Notes: a model not told the origin generated them from the letters alone. Positions 28,095 through 37,933 are shown, counted from the stretch's first letter. The stretch: 64,000 bases of DNA from DASXRU01 sp034665305 (GCA_034665305.1 JAXDFZ010000019.1:1-64000); one strand, 5' to 3'. Program-made: numbers and translations.

Positions 28095-29357
28095 ATGAGC
28101 TTGGAGTTCGACTTCGATGTGATCATCGCCGGCGGCGGGCCGGCTGGCTCAAGCGCGGCCATTCATCTGGCGCTGGGCGGCGCCCGCGTTCTGCTCGCAG
28201 AACAGAAAAAATTTCCCCGGCCAAAACTTTGCGGAGAATTCATTTCACCGGAATGCCTGCCGCACTTTCAAAGGCTGGGCGTGTTTAATCAGATGATGGC
28301 GGCGCGTGGCTCCGATCTGGCGAAGACTGTTTTCTATGCCCGCAGCGGAAGTAGCGTCAGCATTCCCAGCACCTGGTTCGGAGCAACGGGAAACGCGCTC
28401 GGCCTGAGTCGCGCGGAAATGGACGAGCGCCTGCTGCGTCGTGCCAGCGAAGCAGGCGTGACGGTGCTGGAAGACACGCAGGCCGTGGGCCTTGAGTTTG
28501 AAGAAGGACGTGTTGCGGGAGCGCGGTTCAAAGCAAACGGTGATGAATTTAGCTATCGCGCGCCCATCACAATCGACGCTACGGGCAGGGCGCGCATCCT
28601 CGCACGTCGGCTGAAAAGCGAATCGATCGGTAGTCCTAAAGCACGAAGCCGCCCGCCGGTCGTAGCTTTCAAGGCGCATCTTGAAGACGCGCGACTTGAG
28701 CCCGGTGCCTGCGAAATCTATTTTTATCGCGGCGGTTACGGCGGGCTCAACAGCGTCGAAGGGGGACTCAGCAATCTGTGCTTCATTGCATCGGCGCGCG
28801 ACGTGCGCGCCTGCGGCGCTGATCCGGAAGCCGTGCTGCGAAAAGTTGTTTGCGAAAATGTGCGCGCCGCTAAGACTTTGGCAACAGCTCGCGCCCGCAG
28901 CGAATGGTTGGCAGTGTCGCTCGATGGCTTCGGCCGTCGCCGGCTCGTGCCGGTTGATGGATTGATGACAATAGGGGACGCGGCATCCTTTATAGATCCT
29001 TTTACAGGTAGCGGCATGTTGATGGCTCTGGAGAACGGCGAGCTGGCTGCTGAAGTTGTCGGCCGGTTTTTATCGAGTTCACAAACGGACGAGCAATTTG
29101 CGAACATCGCTGAGGTCTATCGCAAGCTCTATGGCGAGCGGTTCAACGCGCGGCTGCGTGTATGCAGTTGGCTGCGGCGCGCTGCATTCGTGCCGGGCCT
29201 TGCGGATGCAGCCATTCGTGTCGCCGGAGCTAACGAGCGCTTACGTCGCAAGCTGGCGATGGCGACTCGGGGCGACGCGCGGGAACCGGCACCCAACCGC
29301 CGGCATCGTGAATTAACGCGAAGCCCAGAGCGTCGCCCTCCGGCGGCACAAGTTTGA
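28095..29357 (+). CDS. FAD-dependent oxidoreductase, geranylgeranyl-reductase family
   Basis: 420 residues. N-terminal FAD motif DVIIAGGGPAGSSAAIHLA, then PRPKLCGEFISPECL, and the second FAD contact GDAASFIDPFTGSGM near residue 295. The family includes geranylgeranyl reductases and halogenase-like monooxygenases that act on lipid or polyketide intermediates. The tail from ~395 is Arg/Pro-rich and poorly conserved. Probably acts with the methyltransferase and ketosynthase upstream. Confidence 0.87.
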   Translation: MSLEFDFDVIIAGGGPAGSSAAIHLALGGARVLLAEQKKFPRPKLCGEFISPECLPHFQRLGVFNQMMAARGSDLAKTVFYARSGSSVSIPSTWFGATGNALGLSRAEMDERLLRRASEAGVTVLEDTQAVGLEFEEGRVAGARFKANGDEFSYRAPITIDATGRARILARRLKSESIGSPKARSRPPVVAFKAHLEDARLEPGACEIYFYRGGYGGLNSVEGGLSNLCFIASARDVRACGADPEAVLRKVVCENVRAAKTLATARARSEWLAVSLDGFGRRRLVPVDGLMTIGDAASFIDPFTGSGMLMALENGELAAEVVGRFLSSSQTDEQFANIAEVYRKLYGERFNARLRVCSWLRRAAFVPGLADAAIRVAGANERLRRKLAMATRGDAREPAPNRRHRELTRSPERRPPAAQV

Positions 29358-29653
29358 CAGAGCATGGCCCCGCCAGAATGCGGCAAGTAGGAAAGAATCC
29401 CTTGCTAGTTGCCCACCTTTTACTGTAAAAGACAGCCGTGTGCATTAAGTGATAGGGTGCAGCGCCCGTGTCCCTGTTGTAAGGATGTGCCGAGGTGCGC
29501 CCCAAACACTTATGACCTAAGGACGATTTCCTGAGAATCGTCCATCACTCGGCAGCGAGCGAGCGGGTCATTTATCCCTGAAGGTAAATTATTCGTTCTT
29601 GTTGGCTGGCTAGTCTCCCGAGTTCCTTAACCTAAAATCAAGGAGAATCAGAT
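29358..29653. other. Leader region upstream of the TonB receptor
   Basis: About 300 bp. A perfect 8-bp hairpin GGACGATT / AATCGTCC lies at 29521-29543 without a T tract. AAGGAG precedes the receptor start. No known riboswitch (cobalamin, TPP, c-di-GMP) was recognised. Confidence 0.45.
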
Positions 29654-32600
29654 ATGTTCGCGTCCCCAACGCAGTGGCTTAGCGCCTCTTTCCGGCTTGT
29701 AATTATTGGCATTGCAGTTCTGACTTGCGCAGTGGCCGTGCTGGCCCAGTCGCAATCAAATGCAGCGGACCTGCAGGGAGCAGTGCGCGACCCAAGCGGG
29801 GCGGCGGTCGCCGCGGCAACCGTAACGGCACGTAACCTGGCGACTAACCTGACGCGTACCGCTACGACCGACGCTGATGGCATGTATCAGATTCTAAGCC
29901 TGCCGCCGGGTAACTATGAAGTTACAGCCGAAGCCGCAGGATTCTCCAAGGGAAGAATTGGCAGTGTCACTTTGACAGTGGGCCAACGCGGCGATTTGGA
30001 TATTCCACTGGCAGTCGGAGACGTCGGCGCGGTGGTGGATATTTCCTCCGCCCAAGTGGCGCTGGTGGAGACAACCAGCACTACGGTTTCAAATACTATC
30101 GATCAGCGTCGCATCGAAAATCTGCCGATTAACGAACGCAGTGCCACCGGTTTTGCACTGACGCTGTCGACAGTTGGGCGAGATAATGGCCGGCCGATTG
30201 GACCAGCGCCAACCTCAGGATTGAATATCGGTGGACAGCGCGGACGTTCGACACAAGTCAGTGTTGACGGCGCGGACTTTACCGATAACTCGATCAACGC
30301 TGCGCGCAGCACTGTTTCGCAGGAAGCCGTGCAGGAATATCAGGTAGCTACAAATTCTTACGCGCCGGAGTTCGGACGTGCGACCGGCGGAATTGTTAAC
30401 ATCGTCACGAAGAGCGGCACGAACGATTTTCATGGCAACGCATTTGGCTTCATTCGCCACAAGAGCATCCAGGCGCGCAACGCCTTAGCGCCGATAATTG
30501 ACGGCGATCCCAATAAGAAACCGCCGTTCACCCGCGCCCAGTACGGGTTCACTATCGGCGGTCCCATCAAACAAGACAAATCGTTCTTCTTCTATTCGTT
30601 TGAACAGCGGCGCCGGCAAGAGTCCGGTTTCTTTACCGGGGACATAGTCGGCGGCGCGACTTCCAGCGTTACGATTGGCGCTCCGTTTCTGCCGGTTTCA
30701 CAGACCTTCACTAATTTAACCCCAGCGCAAGCCGCCTTTATTCAGGCATCACTCGCCAGCCTCAACGCAACGCGAATCAGCTACGCAGTAGCTTACGCAC
30801 ACCTTGCTTCGGCAGGCAGTCAGACTGCATTGAACGGCTCGAGCACGCTCGTCAATTTTCTTCCCGGTTTGGGTGTGGCCCAGGGTACGGTGATCGGCGG
30901 TCGTTTTATTCTCTCCGGTCAGCCGGTTCCGTTAACGCGAAACAGCGATGGCGAACTGGTGGCGTTCCGCCCCCTCGCCCAGTTGCGTCGGGTATTTCCG
31001 ATTTCTGAGGGCAGCACTTACAACTCATTCCGTTTCGATCAAAGCGTTTCGAAAAATAATCAATTGTCGTTGCGCTTTGGCTACAATCCGAGCCGTATCT
31101 CCGGCATCCAGGACGAATCACAGAACCAGACGCTGGGCCAGAACGATTTTTCGCGCACCGGCATTCAAGTGTTACGCGACACGTCGTTTGGCGCGTCCCT
31201 CAGCAGCGTCTTACCGCACAACCTGGTGAACGAACTTTATTTTAACTATGGCCGCCGCAAAGCGAGTTTCGACTCTCAAGTCCCCAGCGTGGCCCATCAG
31301 ATCGCGGGCACGGGCTTCATCGGCTCGAATCCGTTTTCGCCGGTGGCGCGCACGGAGCAGCGCTATCAAATTCGCGACAACCTGAATTGGGTGATGGGAA
31401 ATCACACCATGAAATTCGGCGGAGACTTTAACTGGGTGGATGTGAAAGCACGCTTCGACTTGAACTTCCCGGCCTTGTTTAATTTCGGTCAACAAGCCGG
31501 TGGTTCGCTCGTCACAGTAGGCGGTGTTCCCTGCGACTCTCCGACTATCGCTGCGGCTGATCGATGTCCGCCGCTCACTCCTATTCAATCCTATGGCCTC
31601 GGATTTCCCAGTGTGTTCCTGCAGGGCTTTGGCAATCCGAACAGCGGCGTCAAGAACCGTCCGATCGCGTTCTTTGCACAGGACACCTGGAAAATTCATA
31701 AGAACCTGACTATCAACTATGGCCTGCGATACGACATCGAGCTTACGGACACTTTCGAGCCAGTCGGTTTCAAGGATCCCTTGACCGGGATTACTTTGAC
31801 GGCGGCTGATATTCAGGTGGCGCAGGACGCGCTGAATGTGCAGCAGGGATTCCCGCGTGACAAGAACAACTGGGCGCCCCGCGTAGGGTTTGCCTGGGAT
31901 GTGACCGGTGACAGCAAGACGGTGATCCGTGGCGCAGCCGGCATGTTCTACGATCACCCGCTATTGGCGGTGGCCTTCAATTCCGACATTGGCGATGGCT
32001 CGCAACAACAGCAATCAACGTTGCTGCCGATTGGTGGGCCGTCACCGACCGGCCTCTTCAACGCGTTTCAGGTGTTCCATGGCACCGCGATTCCGGGCGT
32101 TACGCCAGGTCTCGCTGCCAGCGCGCATTATTTAAATGGGTTCCAGCGTTTTGATCCGAACACGTTTACGGGGTTTGGTCCGATCCTGCCGTTCACGCTG
32201 CATGTTGGCAAAGACTTTGAGTATCCCTATGCAATTCAAGCCAACCTGACCCTTGAACATCAGTTCGGAAAAGACACCGTTGCTTCCGCAAGTTTCATCA
32301 CCGTCAACGCACGGCACCTGGGGCATCCGCAGGACGTGAACATCGTGCAGAGTAATCTGCTGGTGGATAACTTCCGCCGTTTCACTGCCAACAATCCCCT
32401 CGCGTGCGGTGGTCCATGTCCGGCAACTGGTCGAGCGCCGACCGGCCTGGCTGAAGCCGCGTTCTTCTCGCTGCCGACCACCAGCAGCGCTTTGTACACC
32501 GTTGTGATTCCCGGCTTGATTGTGGTTAACAACACGACCGGTCAAAAGATTGTCAGCCCGATCGCCGCGGACTATTTCCGCAGGTTGGGTCCGAACTACT

Positions 32601-33439
32601 TCTTCGTTGCTTCGGCCACGAGCGGAGCAGTCAACAAGGCAACGTTTGATTCGCTACTTGCCGGCAGCTTGCGTCTGCCTGGTCCCATCAATCCCTACGC
32701 CGACGTCAACGCACAGTTGTCGGACGGCAACTCGTTCTACAACGCTATGAATCTGGAATTGAAAAAACGCTTCTCAAACAATTTCCAGTTCCTCGCTTCT
32801 TATACGTGGTCGCATTCAATCGACGACTCCAGCGATCTGCAAACGCTCTTGAAGCCTCAGGACAATACAAACTTTCGGGGCGAGCGTTCGGATTCGTTAT
32901 TTGACCAGCGACATCGCTTCGTGTTTAGTGGCGTGTTCTCAGCGCCCTCAGAGTGGAAATCGGCCGGTGGAGTGAAATCGTGGTTGCGCGATTTTTCGTT
33001 CGCGCCAATTGTCGAAATTTCATCAGGCCGTCCCTTCAATATTCTGGCTGTGGGCGATGCCAACGGCGATTTCCAGAGCACCAACGAACGCCCGACCGTG
33101 TTGTCGGACGGCAGGTTGTGCGCCACGGGAGTTGACGCCGGATGCTTCCAGGGAGTTTTCCCCGCCAACGGATCTTTGGGTCGGAACATGGGAATCACGC
33201 ACAGCTACTTTTCCGTGGACGCGCGCGTGACCCGGCAAATCCGTTTTGGCGAGCGCTTCCGCCTGGATGTAATCGCCGAGGGATTCAATCTGTTCAACCG
33301 CTTCAACGAAGCTTCGGCAAATCCGTTTTATCAGGTCGTAAATGCTTTCGGCCAACGCAGCGGCAATAAGTATTACAGCCAGCCGACCGCAGCGTATGAT
33401 CCGCGGCAATTCCAGTTTGGCTTGAAGCTGAACTTCTAA
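29654..33439 (+). CDS. TonB-dependent outer-membrane receptor, Oar-like, with carboxypeptidase-regulatory domain
   Basis: 1,261 residues. Signal peptide ~1-32 ending AVLAQ. Residues ~38-115 form a carboxypeptidase-regulatory-like Ig domain (LQGAVRDPSGAAVAAATV ... YQILSLPPGNYEVTAEA). Plug domain ~125-245 (VDGADFTDNSINAARSTV, then GGIVNIVTKSGTNDFHGN). The rest is a 22-strand-type barrel ending in FGLKLNF with a terminal Phe. Such receptors are expanded in Acidobacteriota and import large substrates, often glycans or peptides, using TonB energy. TonB-C proteins lie at 35894 and 62344. Substrate unknown. Confidence 0.93.
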   Translation: MFASPTQWLSASFRLVIIGIAVLTCAVAVLAQSQSNAADLQGAVRDPSGAAVAAATVTARNLATNLTRTATTDADGMYQILSLPPGNYEVTAEAAGFSKGRIGSVTLTVGQRGDLDIPLAVGDVGAVVDISSAQVALVETTSTTVSNTIDQRRIENLPINERSATGFALTLSTVGRDNGRPIGPAPTSGLNIGGQRGRSTQVSVDGADFTDNSINAARSTVSQEAVQEYQVATNSYAPEFGRATGGIVNIVTKSGTNDFHGNAFGFIRHKSIQARNALAPIIDGDPNKKPPFTRAQYGFTIGGPIKQDKSFFFYSFEQRRRQESGFFTGDIVGGATSSVTIGAPFLPVSQTFTNLTPAQAAFIQASLASLNATRISYAVAYAHLASAGSQTALNGSSTLVNFLPGLGVAQGTVIGGRFILSGQPVPLTRNSDGELVAFRPLAQLRRVFPISEGSTYNSFRFDQSVSKNNQLSLRFGYNPSRISGIQDESQNQTLGQNDFSRTGIQVLRDTSFGASLSSVLPHNLVNELYFNYGRRKASFDSQVPSVAHQIAGTGFIGSNPFSPVARTEQRYQIRDNLNWVMGNHTMKFGGDFNWVDVKARFDLNFPALFNFGQQAGGSLVTVGGVPCDSPTIAAADRCPPLTPIQSYGLGFPSVFLQGFGNPNSGVKNRPIAFFAQDTWKIHKNLTINYGLRYDIELTDTFEPVGFKDPLTGITLTAADIQVAQDALNVQQGFPRDKNNWAPRVGFAWDVTGDSKTVIRGAAGMFYDHPLLAVAFNSDIGDGSQQQQSTLLPIGGPSPTGLFNAFQVFHGTAIPGVTPGLAASAHYLNGFQRFDPNTFTGFGPILPFTLHVGKDFEYPYAIQANLTLEHQFGKDTVASASFITVNARHLGHPQDVNIVQSNLLVDNFRRFTANNPLACGGPCPATGRAPTGLAEAAFFSLPTTSSALYTVVIPGLIVVNNTTGQKIVSPIAADYFRRLGPNYFFVASATSGAVNKATFDSLLAGSLRLPGPINPYADVNAQLSDGNSFYNAMNLELKKRFSNNFQFLASYTWSHSIDDSSDLQTLLKPQDNTNFRGERSDSLFDQRHRFVFSGVFSAPSEWKSAGGVKSWLRDFSFAPIVEISSGRPFNILAVGDANGDFQSTNERPTVLSDGRLCATGVDAGCFQGVFPANGSLGRNMGITHSYFSVDARVTRQIRFGERFRLDVIAEGFNLFNRFNEASANPFYQVVNAFGQRSGNKYYSQPTAAYDPRQFQFGLKLNF

Positions 33440-33442
33440 TTG

Positions 33443-33505
33443 GTAGGACAGGCATTCCTGCCTGTCCTTAGTGCTTGGGGGAACAGACAGGAATGTCTGT
33501 CCTAC
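33443..33505. repeat. Double-hairpin repeat (family H), second copy
   Basis: Same design and nearly the same sequence as 22784-22846: GGACAGGCATTCCTGCC in the left hairpin, ACAGACAGGAATGTCTGT in the right. It begins right after the TonB receptor stop and could act as a 3' end of that transcript. Confidence 0.87.
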
Positions 33506-33627
33506 AGGCGGCCGGAAGCGTTTCCGGCCGCTTTTCTTTTGGCCCTTAAAGCACTACGATCCGGCCGCGGGCGAACCAACGATTCGCCGCAAGCATCCGA
33601 AACAGCAAGTAGTTCCAGTGCCGCAAG

Positions 33628-34887
33628 ATGGCTACACCTTTCCCCAGAAAGATTCGCAGAATGGTTGAATTAATCGCTAAATACTCGCGTTCTTTGTTCT
33701 TCCTGGCACTCGCTCTCGGCGTTTCCACGGTGGCGGTGAATGCACAGACGCGGCCCCGGCGGGTGAATCCCCCGGATTCGCTTATCGGCCCGGCCCCCGC
33801 TTCGCCTCCGGCGACGAACAAGAACGCACCGCTGGTGGATGTGCGTCCGGCAAAACCAGTGGGCGACGGCCCGGTCTCAGCCGACACCACACCTGCCTAT
33901 GAGTTGTTGCAGCAGAAGCAGTACGCCGCGGCTGCAAAGGAAGCGAAACAAATTACGGTCAGCTATCCAGACAACGCGGAGGCGTGGAAGATTGCCGGGT
34001 TCTCCGAACTTAGTCTGAAGCAATACAGCGAAGCCTCAGCGGATTTGCAAAAGGCGCTGGACCTGCAACGCACCGCGAAACAGGAAGACTGGCATACTGT
34101 AGATGCACTCGCCGAAGCCTATGTGCTGGGTGAGAATTTTGAACGCGCGTTGCCGCTGCTGGTCAGTTCTACCGATCGTACTGCGAACAAACCCGACGCG
34201 ATCTTTACTTACTATCGCGGGCTGGCGGAATTCAAAACCGGAAAAGTAAAAGAGGCAGAGCGTTCGTTCAACGCCGCCATCAAAGCAAACCCTAAGGATT
34301 CCGCATCGCTATACTTCCTGGGCCAGATGGCTCTCAATCGTGGGGAGCTGGATGGCGCAATTGCGGCGCTCAATCGTGCGACGGTAGCCGATCCGCGCTC
34401 GGCGTCCGCGTGGGCGGGCTTGACCTCGGCGTACCTGCGACGCGCGGGCACCGCCGGCGATACACCAAAGGCAGACGCGGACAACCTGAGCGCAGTACGT
34501 GCCGGCGAAGGACTGACGCGCGTGCGCACGGACGAGGACGCAGTCAGGCTTTTCGGTCAGGCTCTGATTTCCGCCAAACTTTATCCACGTGCCGCCGCAG
34601 CACTGGAGCCGGTGGCCGGACCTAACGCCAAAGAAATAACGTTGTACTTGCTGGGCGTGGCCCACTCGCGCGCTAACAATTTTCCCAAAGCGATCGCTGC
34701 GTTTGAACGCGCGAATGCCAAGGCGCCGGAAGACATGAACGTCTACCGCGAGCTTGGTTACGCCTACGAAAAAACGAAACAGTACGCCAAGGCCTTTGCG
34801 CTTTATCAAAAGGCGTCACAGGCGGCGCCCGACGATCCTGATTTCAAAGAATCACTGGAACGCGTCCGGCCGGCAGTGAAACCTTAA
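33628..34887 (+). CDS. Secreted tetratricopeptide-repeat protein
   Basis: 419 residues; a start at 33661 (MVELIAKYSRSLFFLALALG) would give a tidier signal peptide ending VNAQ. Residues ~85-150 and ~185-270 and ~320-410 contain TPR units (AWKIAGFSELSLKQYSEAS; SASLYFLGQMALNRGELDGA; VYRELGYAYEKTKQYAKAF). Between is a Pro/Ala-rich linker. It probably acts as a periplasmic scaffold. Partner unknown; followed by another exported protein. Confidence 0.85.
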   Translation: MATPFPRKIRRMVELIAKYSRSLFFLALALGVSTVAVNAQTRPRRVNPPDSLIGPAPASPPATNKNAPLVDVRPAKPVGDGPVSADTTPAYELLQQKQYAAAAKEAKQITVSYPDNAEAWKIAGFSELSLKQYSEASADLQKALDLQRTAKQEDWHTVDALAEAYVLGENFERALPLLVSSTDRTANKPDAIFTYYRGLAEFKTGKVKEAERSFNAAIKANPKDSASLYFLGQMALNRGELDGAIAALNRATVADPRSASAWAGLTSAYLRRAGTAGDTPKADADNLSAVRAGEGLTRVRTDEDAVRLFGQALISAKLYPRAAAALEPVAGPNAKEITLYLLGVAHSRANNFPKAIAAFERANAKAPEDMNVYRELGYAYEKTKQYAKAFALYQKASQAAPDDPDFKESLERVRPAVKP

Positions 34888-34931
34888 GGACTTCTTTGAA
34901 GGTTGTGCTGGTTTGCGATAGCATCCGCCGC

Positions 34932-35438
34932 ATGAAAAACATAAAGCTAAGAATGTCTCCAGCGCGGACAATGGCCGGACTTCTCGTTCTCGCTCTTGGG
35001 ATCATTTCGTTGGTCCCGTCAACGCGAGCGGAATCATGGGGCGGCATACAGCCATTAAAGTCGCGCCGGGCCGATGTCGAACGATTGTTGGGCGCACCGC
35101 TGGATGCCGCCGCGGGTGACGATGCAACTTTGCATTTCAATGTCGCAGGCGGCTCAGTCACAGTCAGTTTCGTCACAGCAAAATTCATCGCCAACAAAAA
35201 ACTCTCCCCGGAGTTGGAAGGCACCGTGCTGCAGATCGTCTTACAACATCAAGGTTCCTCTGATACTCCCGAGTCTTTGAATCTATTGCAGAACCGCTCC
35301 TTCGATCGGCAGGATGAAAAAGACATCACGGTCTATCGCAACTTGAAGGGCGGCGTTACTTACACTTTCATCAATGGCACATTGAGGACCACGCGGTATT
35401 CGCCCTCGGCCGATCAACTGGCCCGCTCGCGCAAGTAA
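34932..35438 (+). CDS. Secreted protein of unknown function (acidobacterial type)
   Basis: 168 residues from the ATG at 34932; the frame can be read from a TTG at 34896, but the ATG places a clean signal peptide at residues 1-33 (MAGLLVLALGIISLVPS core). WGGIQPLKSRRADVERLLG follows; similar motifs occur in secreted proteins of Blastocatellia as far as I recall. No enzyme motif seen. It lies 45 bp after the TPR gene. Confidence 0.75.
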   Translation: MKNIKLRMSPARTMAGLLVLALGIISLVPSTRAESWGGIQPLKSRRADVERLLGAPLDAAAGDDATLHFNVAGGSVTVSFVTAKFIANKKLSPELEGTVLQIVLQHQGSSDTPESLNLLQNRSFDRQDEKDITVYRNLKGGVTYTFINGTLRTTRYSPSADQLARSRK

Positions 35439-35444
35439 CAGACT

Positions 35445-35538
35445 GTCAGAACCGCCGGCGGTAGCGGGTGGTTGTACTTGGATTCCGAGCTACCTAATTT
35501 CCCACGATTAACCGTCCGCTACCGCCGGCGGTTCTGAC
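35445..35538. repeat. Inverted repeat (family D)
   Basis: Perfect 23-bp arms beginning GTCAGAACCGCCGGCGGTAG (35445-35467 against 35516-35538) around a 48-bp centre. A diverged relative with similar TAGCGGGTGG core lies at 47903-48024. Confidence 0.87.
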
Positions 35539-35550
35539 CGAAGCCCTGTA

Positions 35551-35847
35551 ATGGAAGCGGTTTTGCAGACTCGCGAACGGCAGGCAGGTGCCCTAACGCT
35601 GGCCTTTGTAACTTACTCGCTGGTTCCTTATCTGGGTATTCTTTTTTGCCCCGGAGCCATCGTAATGGGAGCTGCCGGTTGCCTGATTTCATCACACACA
35701 GGCGCCGGGCGGCGTGCATCCTGGATGCGACTGGCGCTGGCGCTCCTGACGCTGATAGTTCAGTTATTTCTCTGGTGGCTCCTGTATAAGATCCCCGTTT
35801 GGTCCGGCGCTCGAGCAGTCACAGAGGCAACCGGATCCCCGTTCTGA
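35551..35847 (+). CDS. Small membrane protein, two predicted helices
   Basis: 98 residues. Hydrophobic segments ~15-48 (LAFVTYSLVPYLGILFCPGAIVMGAAG) and ~60-82 (LALALLTLIVQLFLWWLLY). No family recognised. Its start lies just beyond a palindromic repeat and there is no strong ribosome site, so it could be weakly expressed. It precedes the TonB-C gene by 46 bp. Confidence 0.6.
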   Translation: MEAVLQTRERQAGALTLAFVTYSLVPYLGILFCPGAIVMGAAGCLISSHTGAGRRASWMRLALALLTLIVQLFLWWLLYKIPVWSGARAVTEATGSPF

Positions 35848-35893
35848 GCGTCTTTTACAGTTGTTTCTTTCGCAAAGAGAAGAGAGGTAGTTT

Positions 35894-36793
35894 ATGTCTA
35901 AGTCCCTTAGAACGCCGGCGGCCCTTCTGACAATCGCCGCGTTAGCAGCCAGTTCCCTGGCCCAGCGTCCGCAACTGGCGGAAACATCGCCGGCGGAGAA
36001 AAAGGCCGCAACGGCACAGCAGGTGAAACCGGAGTCAACCGCACTGACTTCAGTGAAAGCCAGGTACGAAGGCGGCGTGGCCGGTTTTTCCCGCAAGGTA
36101 GTTGGAACTCTGAGCCTGGACAAAGCCAACGACCGTTTGGTGTTTCGCAATGACAAGCAGAGCGAAATAATCTCGATCCCGTATCTTTCAATCGTGGCGG
36201 CTACGCCGGATACGCAATCGCGAAGTGCGGTCGGCCCGATAACCTCAACGGTGATCTCCAGTACGGTGGGAATTCTGGGACTACCGGCGTTGTTGGCAAA
36301 GCGAAAATTTCGCTTCCTCAATCTGCAGTACAACGATCGCGACACCAAGATGGCGGGGGTCACCAGCTTCAAGATCGATGGTAAGGAGCTGTTGAATTCG
36401 TTTGCCGGATCTCTTGCCGGGCAGGCTGGCTTGACCGCTCGCGGCGAAGGCTTTGTGCGGATGCAAAAACCGGTAACGTATATTGAGGGCGAGCCAATCT
36501 TCTCGAAACCGCGCGCTTCGGCTCGCAGCACGATCGTTAACGGGAAGGCAAAAACTTTGCCCCAGCCGGTTTATCCACAGAAAGCGATGGAGGCGGGCGC
36601 CGAAGGATCGATAACGGTCTATGTCACGATTGACGACAAGGGCGACGTGATCGAAGCTCACGCGCTGGGCGGCCATCCGTTCTTGCAGGACGCCGCTGTC
36701 GCGGCCGCGAAGCAGGCAAAGTTTGAACCCGCGCAGGTCGACGGTCAGCCCGCGCTGGTAACCGCTTCGATTACCTATCGCTTCACTTTGTGA
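35894..36793 (+). CDS. Exported protein with TonB C-terminal domain
   Basis: 299 residues. Signal peptide ~1-23 (LLTIAALAASSLAQ). Residues ~50-200 are an unassigned beta-rich domain. Residues ~215-299 form a TonB C-terminal domain (PVYPQKAMEAGAEGSITVYVTIDDKGDVIEA, shortened here: VYPQKAMEAGAEGSITVYVT). It lacks the usual N-terminal membrane anchor and Pro-rich spacer of energy-transducing TonB, so it may be a periplasmic TonB-C protein of another use. GAGAGGTAG precedes the start. Confidence 0.83.
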   Translation: MSKSLRTPAALLTIAALAASSLAQRPQLAETSPAEKKAATAQQVKPESTALTSVKARYEGGVAGFSRKVVGTLSLDKANDRLVFRNDKQSEIISIPYLSIVAATPDTQSRSAVGPITSTVISSTVGILGLPALLAKRKFRFLNLQYNDRDTKMAGVTSFKIDGKELLNSFAGSLAGQAGLTARGEGFVRMQKPVTYIEGEPIFSKPRASARSTIVNGKAKTLPQPVYPQKAMEAGAEGSITVYVTIDDKGDVIEAHALGGHPFLQDAAVAAAKQAKFEPAQVDGQPALVTASITYRFTL

Positions 36794-36877
36794 AGGGAAA
36801 ACGTCGGGCGATTTATCTACAGATTACGCAGATTTCACAGATTCTGAAGAAGTAGAAACTAAAGCGGGCAGTCACAA

Positions 36878-37462
36878 TTAGACGGGTTGGGTACGGTTAT
36901 TCCCTTTCTGCGAAATCTGTGAATCTGCGGACAACATTCCGGCGATCTTAACGATCGTGTTCCAGTTGCGGGTTGTCACTGTTTTTCCCGCCTCCTTTTC
37001 AATTAGCATCATCACATTCCCGGAACGGCCGTTCGACAACCTGTAACCCACGGAAAACATCTCGCGGCCATTGACGTGAATGATCGCGCAATCATTCGTG
37101 GGCGAGCATAGCGGCAAGGCCGGCGCGTGCTTAAGTTCAGTGGCGAGGAATGTCACATACTTCACGCCATCATCGCCCGCGCTTTGGAACGGATTCAATT
37201 GGAGCATCGCAGCAAGTTCGGCGCCGGTACGGAGCATCACTGGAATAGGAAAACCGAAGTTTGTGAGCAGAGCCTTTTCGATCTTCCTAGTTAAAGCTGC
37301 TGCATCTTTCGCAGCACTATCAAAGATGACATTGCCGCTTTGGATAAACGTCTGAACGTTTTTGCATCCCAACGATGCAAAGACGCCGCGCAGCGCGTCC
37401 ATCTTCACCAGGTGTTTGCCACCCACATTGATTCCCCGCAGGAATGCGACGTACTGGATCAT
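36878..37462 (-). CDS. DUF1697 family protein
   Basis: 194 residues. Begins MIQYVAFLRGINVGGKHLVK, the hallmark of DUF1697, and continues with NVQTFIQSGNVIFDS. Function unknown. The last ~18 residues (from DSQISQKG) are encoded by a stretch resembling a common intergenic sequence, CAGATTTC-ACAGATT, also present at 36821-36842. The gene's 3' end may have been altered by repeat spread. Confidence 0.85.
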   Translation of the reverse strand: MIQYVAFLRGINVGGKHLVKMDALRGVFASLGCKNVQTFIQSGNVIFDSAAKDAAALTRKIEKALLTNFGFPIPVMLRTGAELAAMLQLNPFQSAGDDGVKYVTFLATELKHAPALPLCSPTNDCAIIHVNGREMFSVGYRLSNGRSGNVMMLIEKEAGKTVTTRNWNTIVKIAGMLSADSQISQKGNNRTQPV

Positions 37463-37720
37463 TTTTGTTCACACGGTTTAGAAAAGACGACCGACGATCT
37501 TTCCTTTGTCATCCCAGGGTTGTTATGGGCCGAAGACAATGAAATCAAAGTAACACTCGCCTTCCCTGGCCTTTTGCTATTCCCTGCTCCTCTCGAATCG
37601 CACACTTGGTCAGCCGTTTTCCCTTGCGAGGTGCTCTTTCAAATTGAAGTACCTAGCATTGAATGTTCCTGGTAGGAGCAGTTCTTTCACCAACTTTCAT
37701 CCACACTAATGGAGGTTCTC

Positions 37721-37933
37721 ATGAAGGATAAAACCGAAGATCCCTTTGTCGATGCGCTAACCAAATGGAAGTGGCGAGTTGAACAATTGGCCTTTTTCCT
37801 TTTTTTGGTTTTGCATTTGTTGCTGATCGAGATCGTGGGCGTAACTTTGTTACTACAACACATCCAAAAGGTCACCGGAGATTGGCAAGCGGCGCCGGCC
37901 CCAGCTAAAGTCAAGGAGTCGTCAGCGCATTAA
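37721..37933 (+). CDS. Small single-pass membrane protein
   Basis: 70 residues from the ATG at 37721, which has GGAGG seven bases upstream; the upstream ATG at 37709 overlaps that ribosome site. One hydrophobic helix ~24-48 (LAFFLFLVLHLLLIEIVGVTLLL) with charged ends (MKDKTEDPFVDALTKWKWRVE at the start, abbreviated). No family recognised. A bidirectional terminator follows. Confidence 0.7.
   Translation: MKDKTEDPFVDALTKWKWRVEQLAFFLFLVLHLLLIEIVGVTLLLQHIQKVTGDWQAAPAPAKVKESSAH

Noticed and set aside
29358..29653. Riboswitch upstream of the TonB receptor
   Set aside because: No conserved core of cobalamin or other known riboswitch; only an 8-bp hairpin.
31211..31957. 248-codon minus-strand frame
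   Set aside because: Antisense to the TonB receptor barrel.
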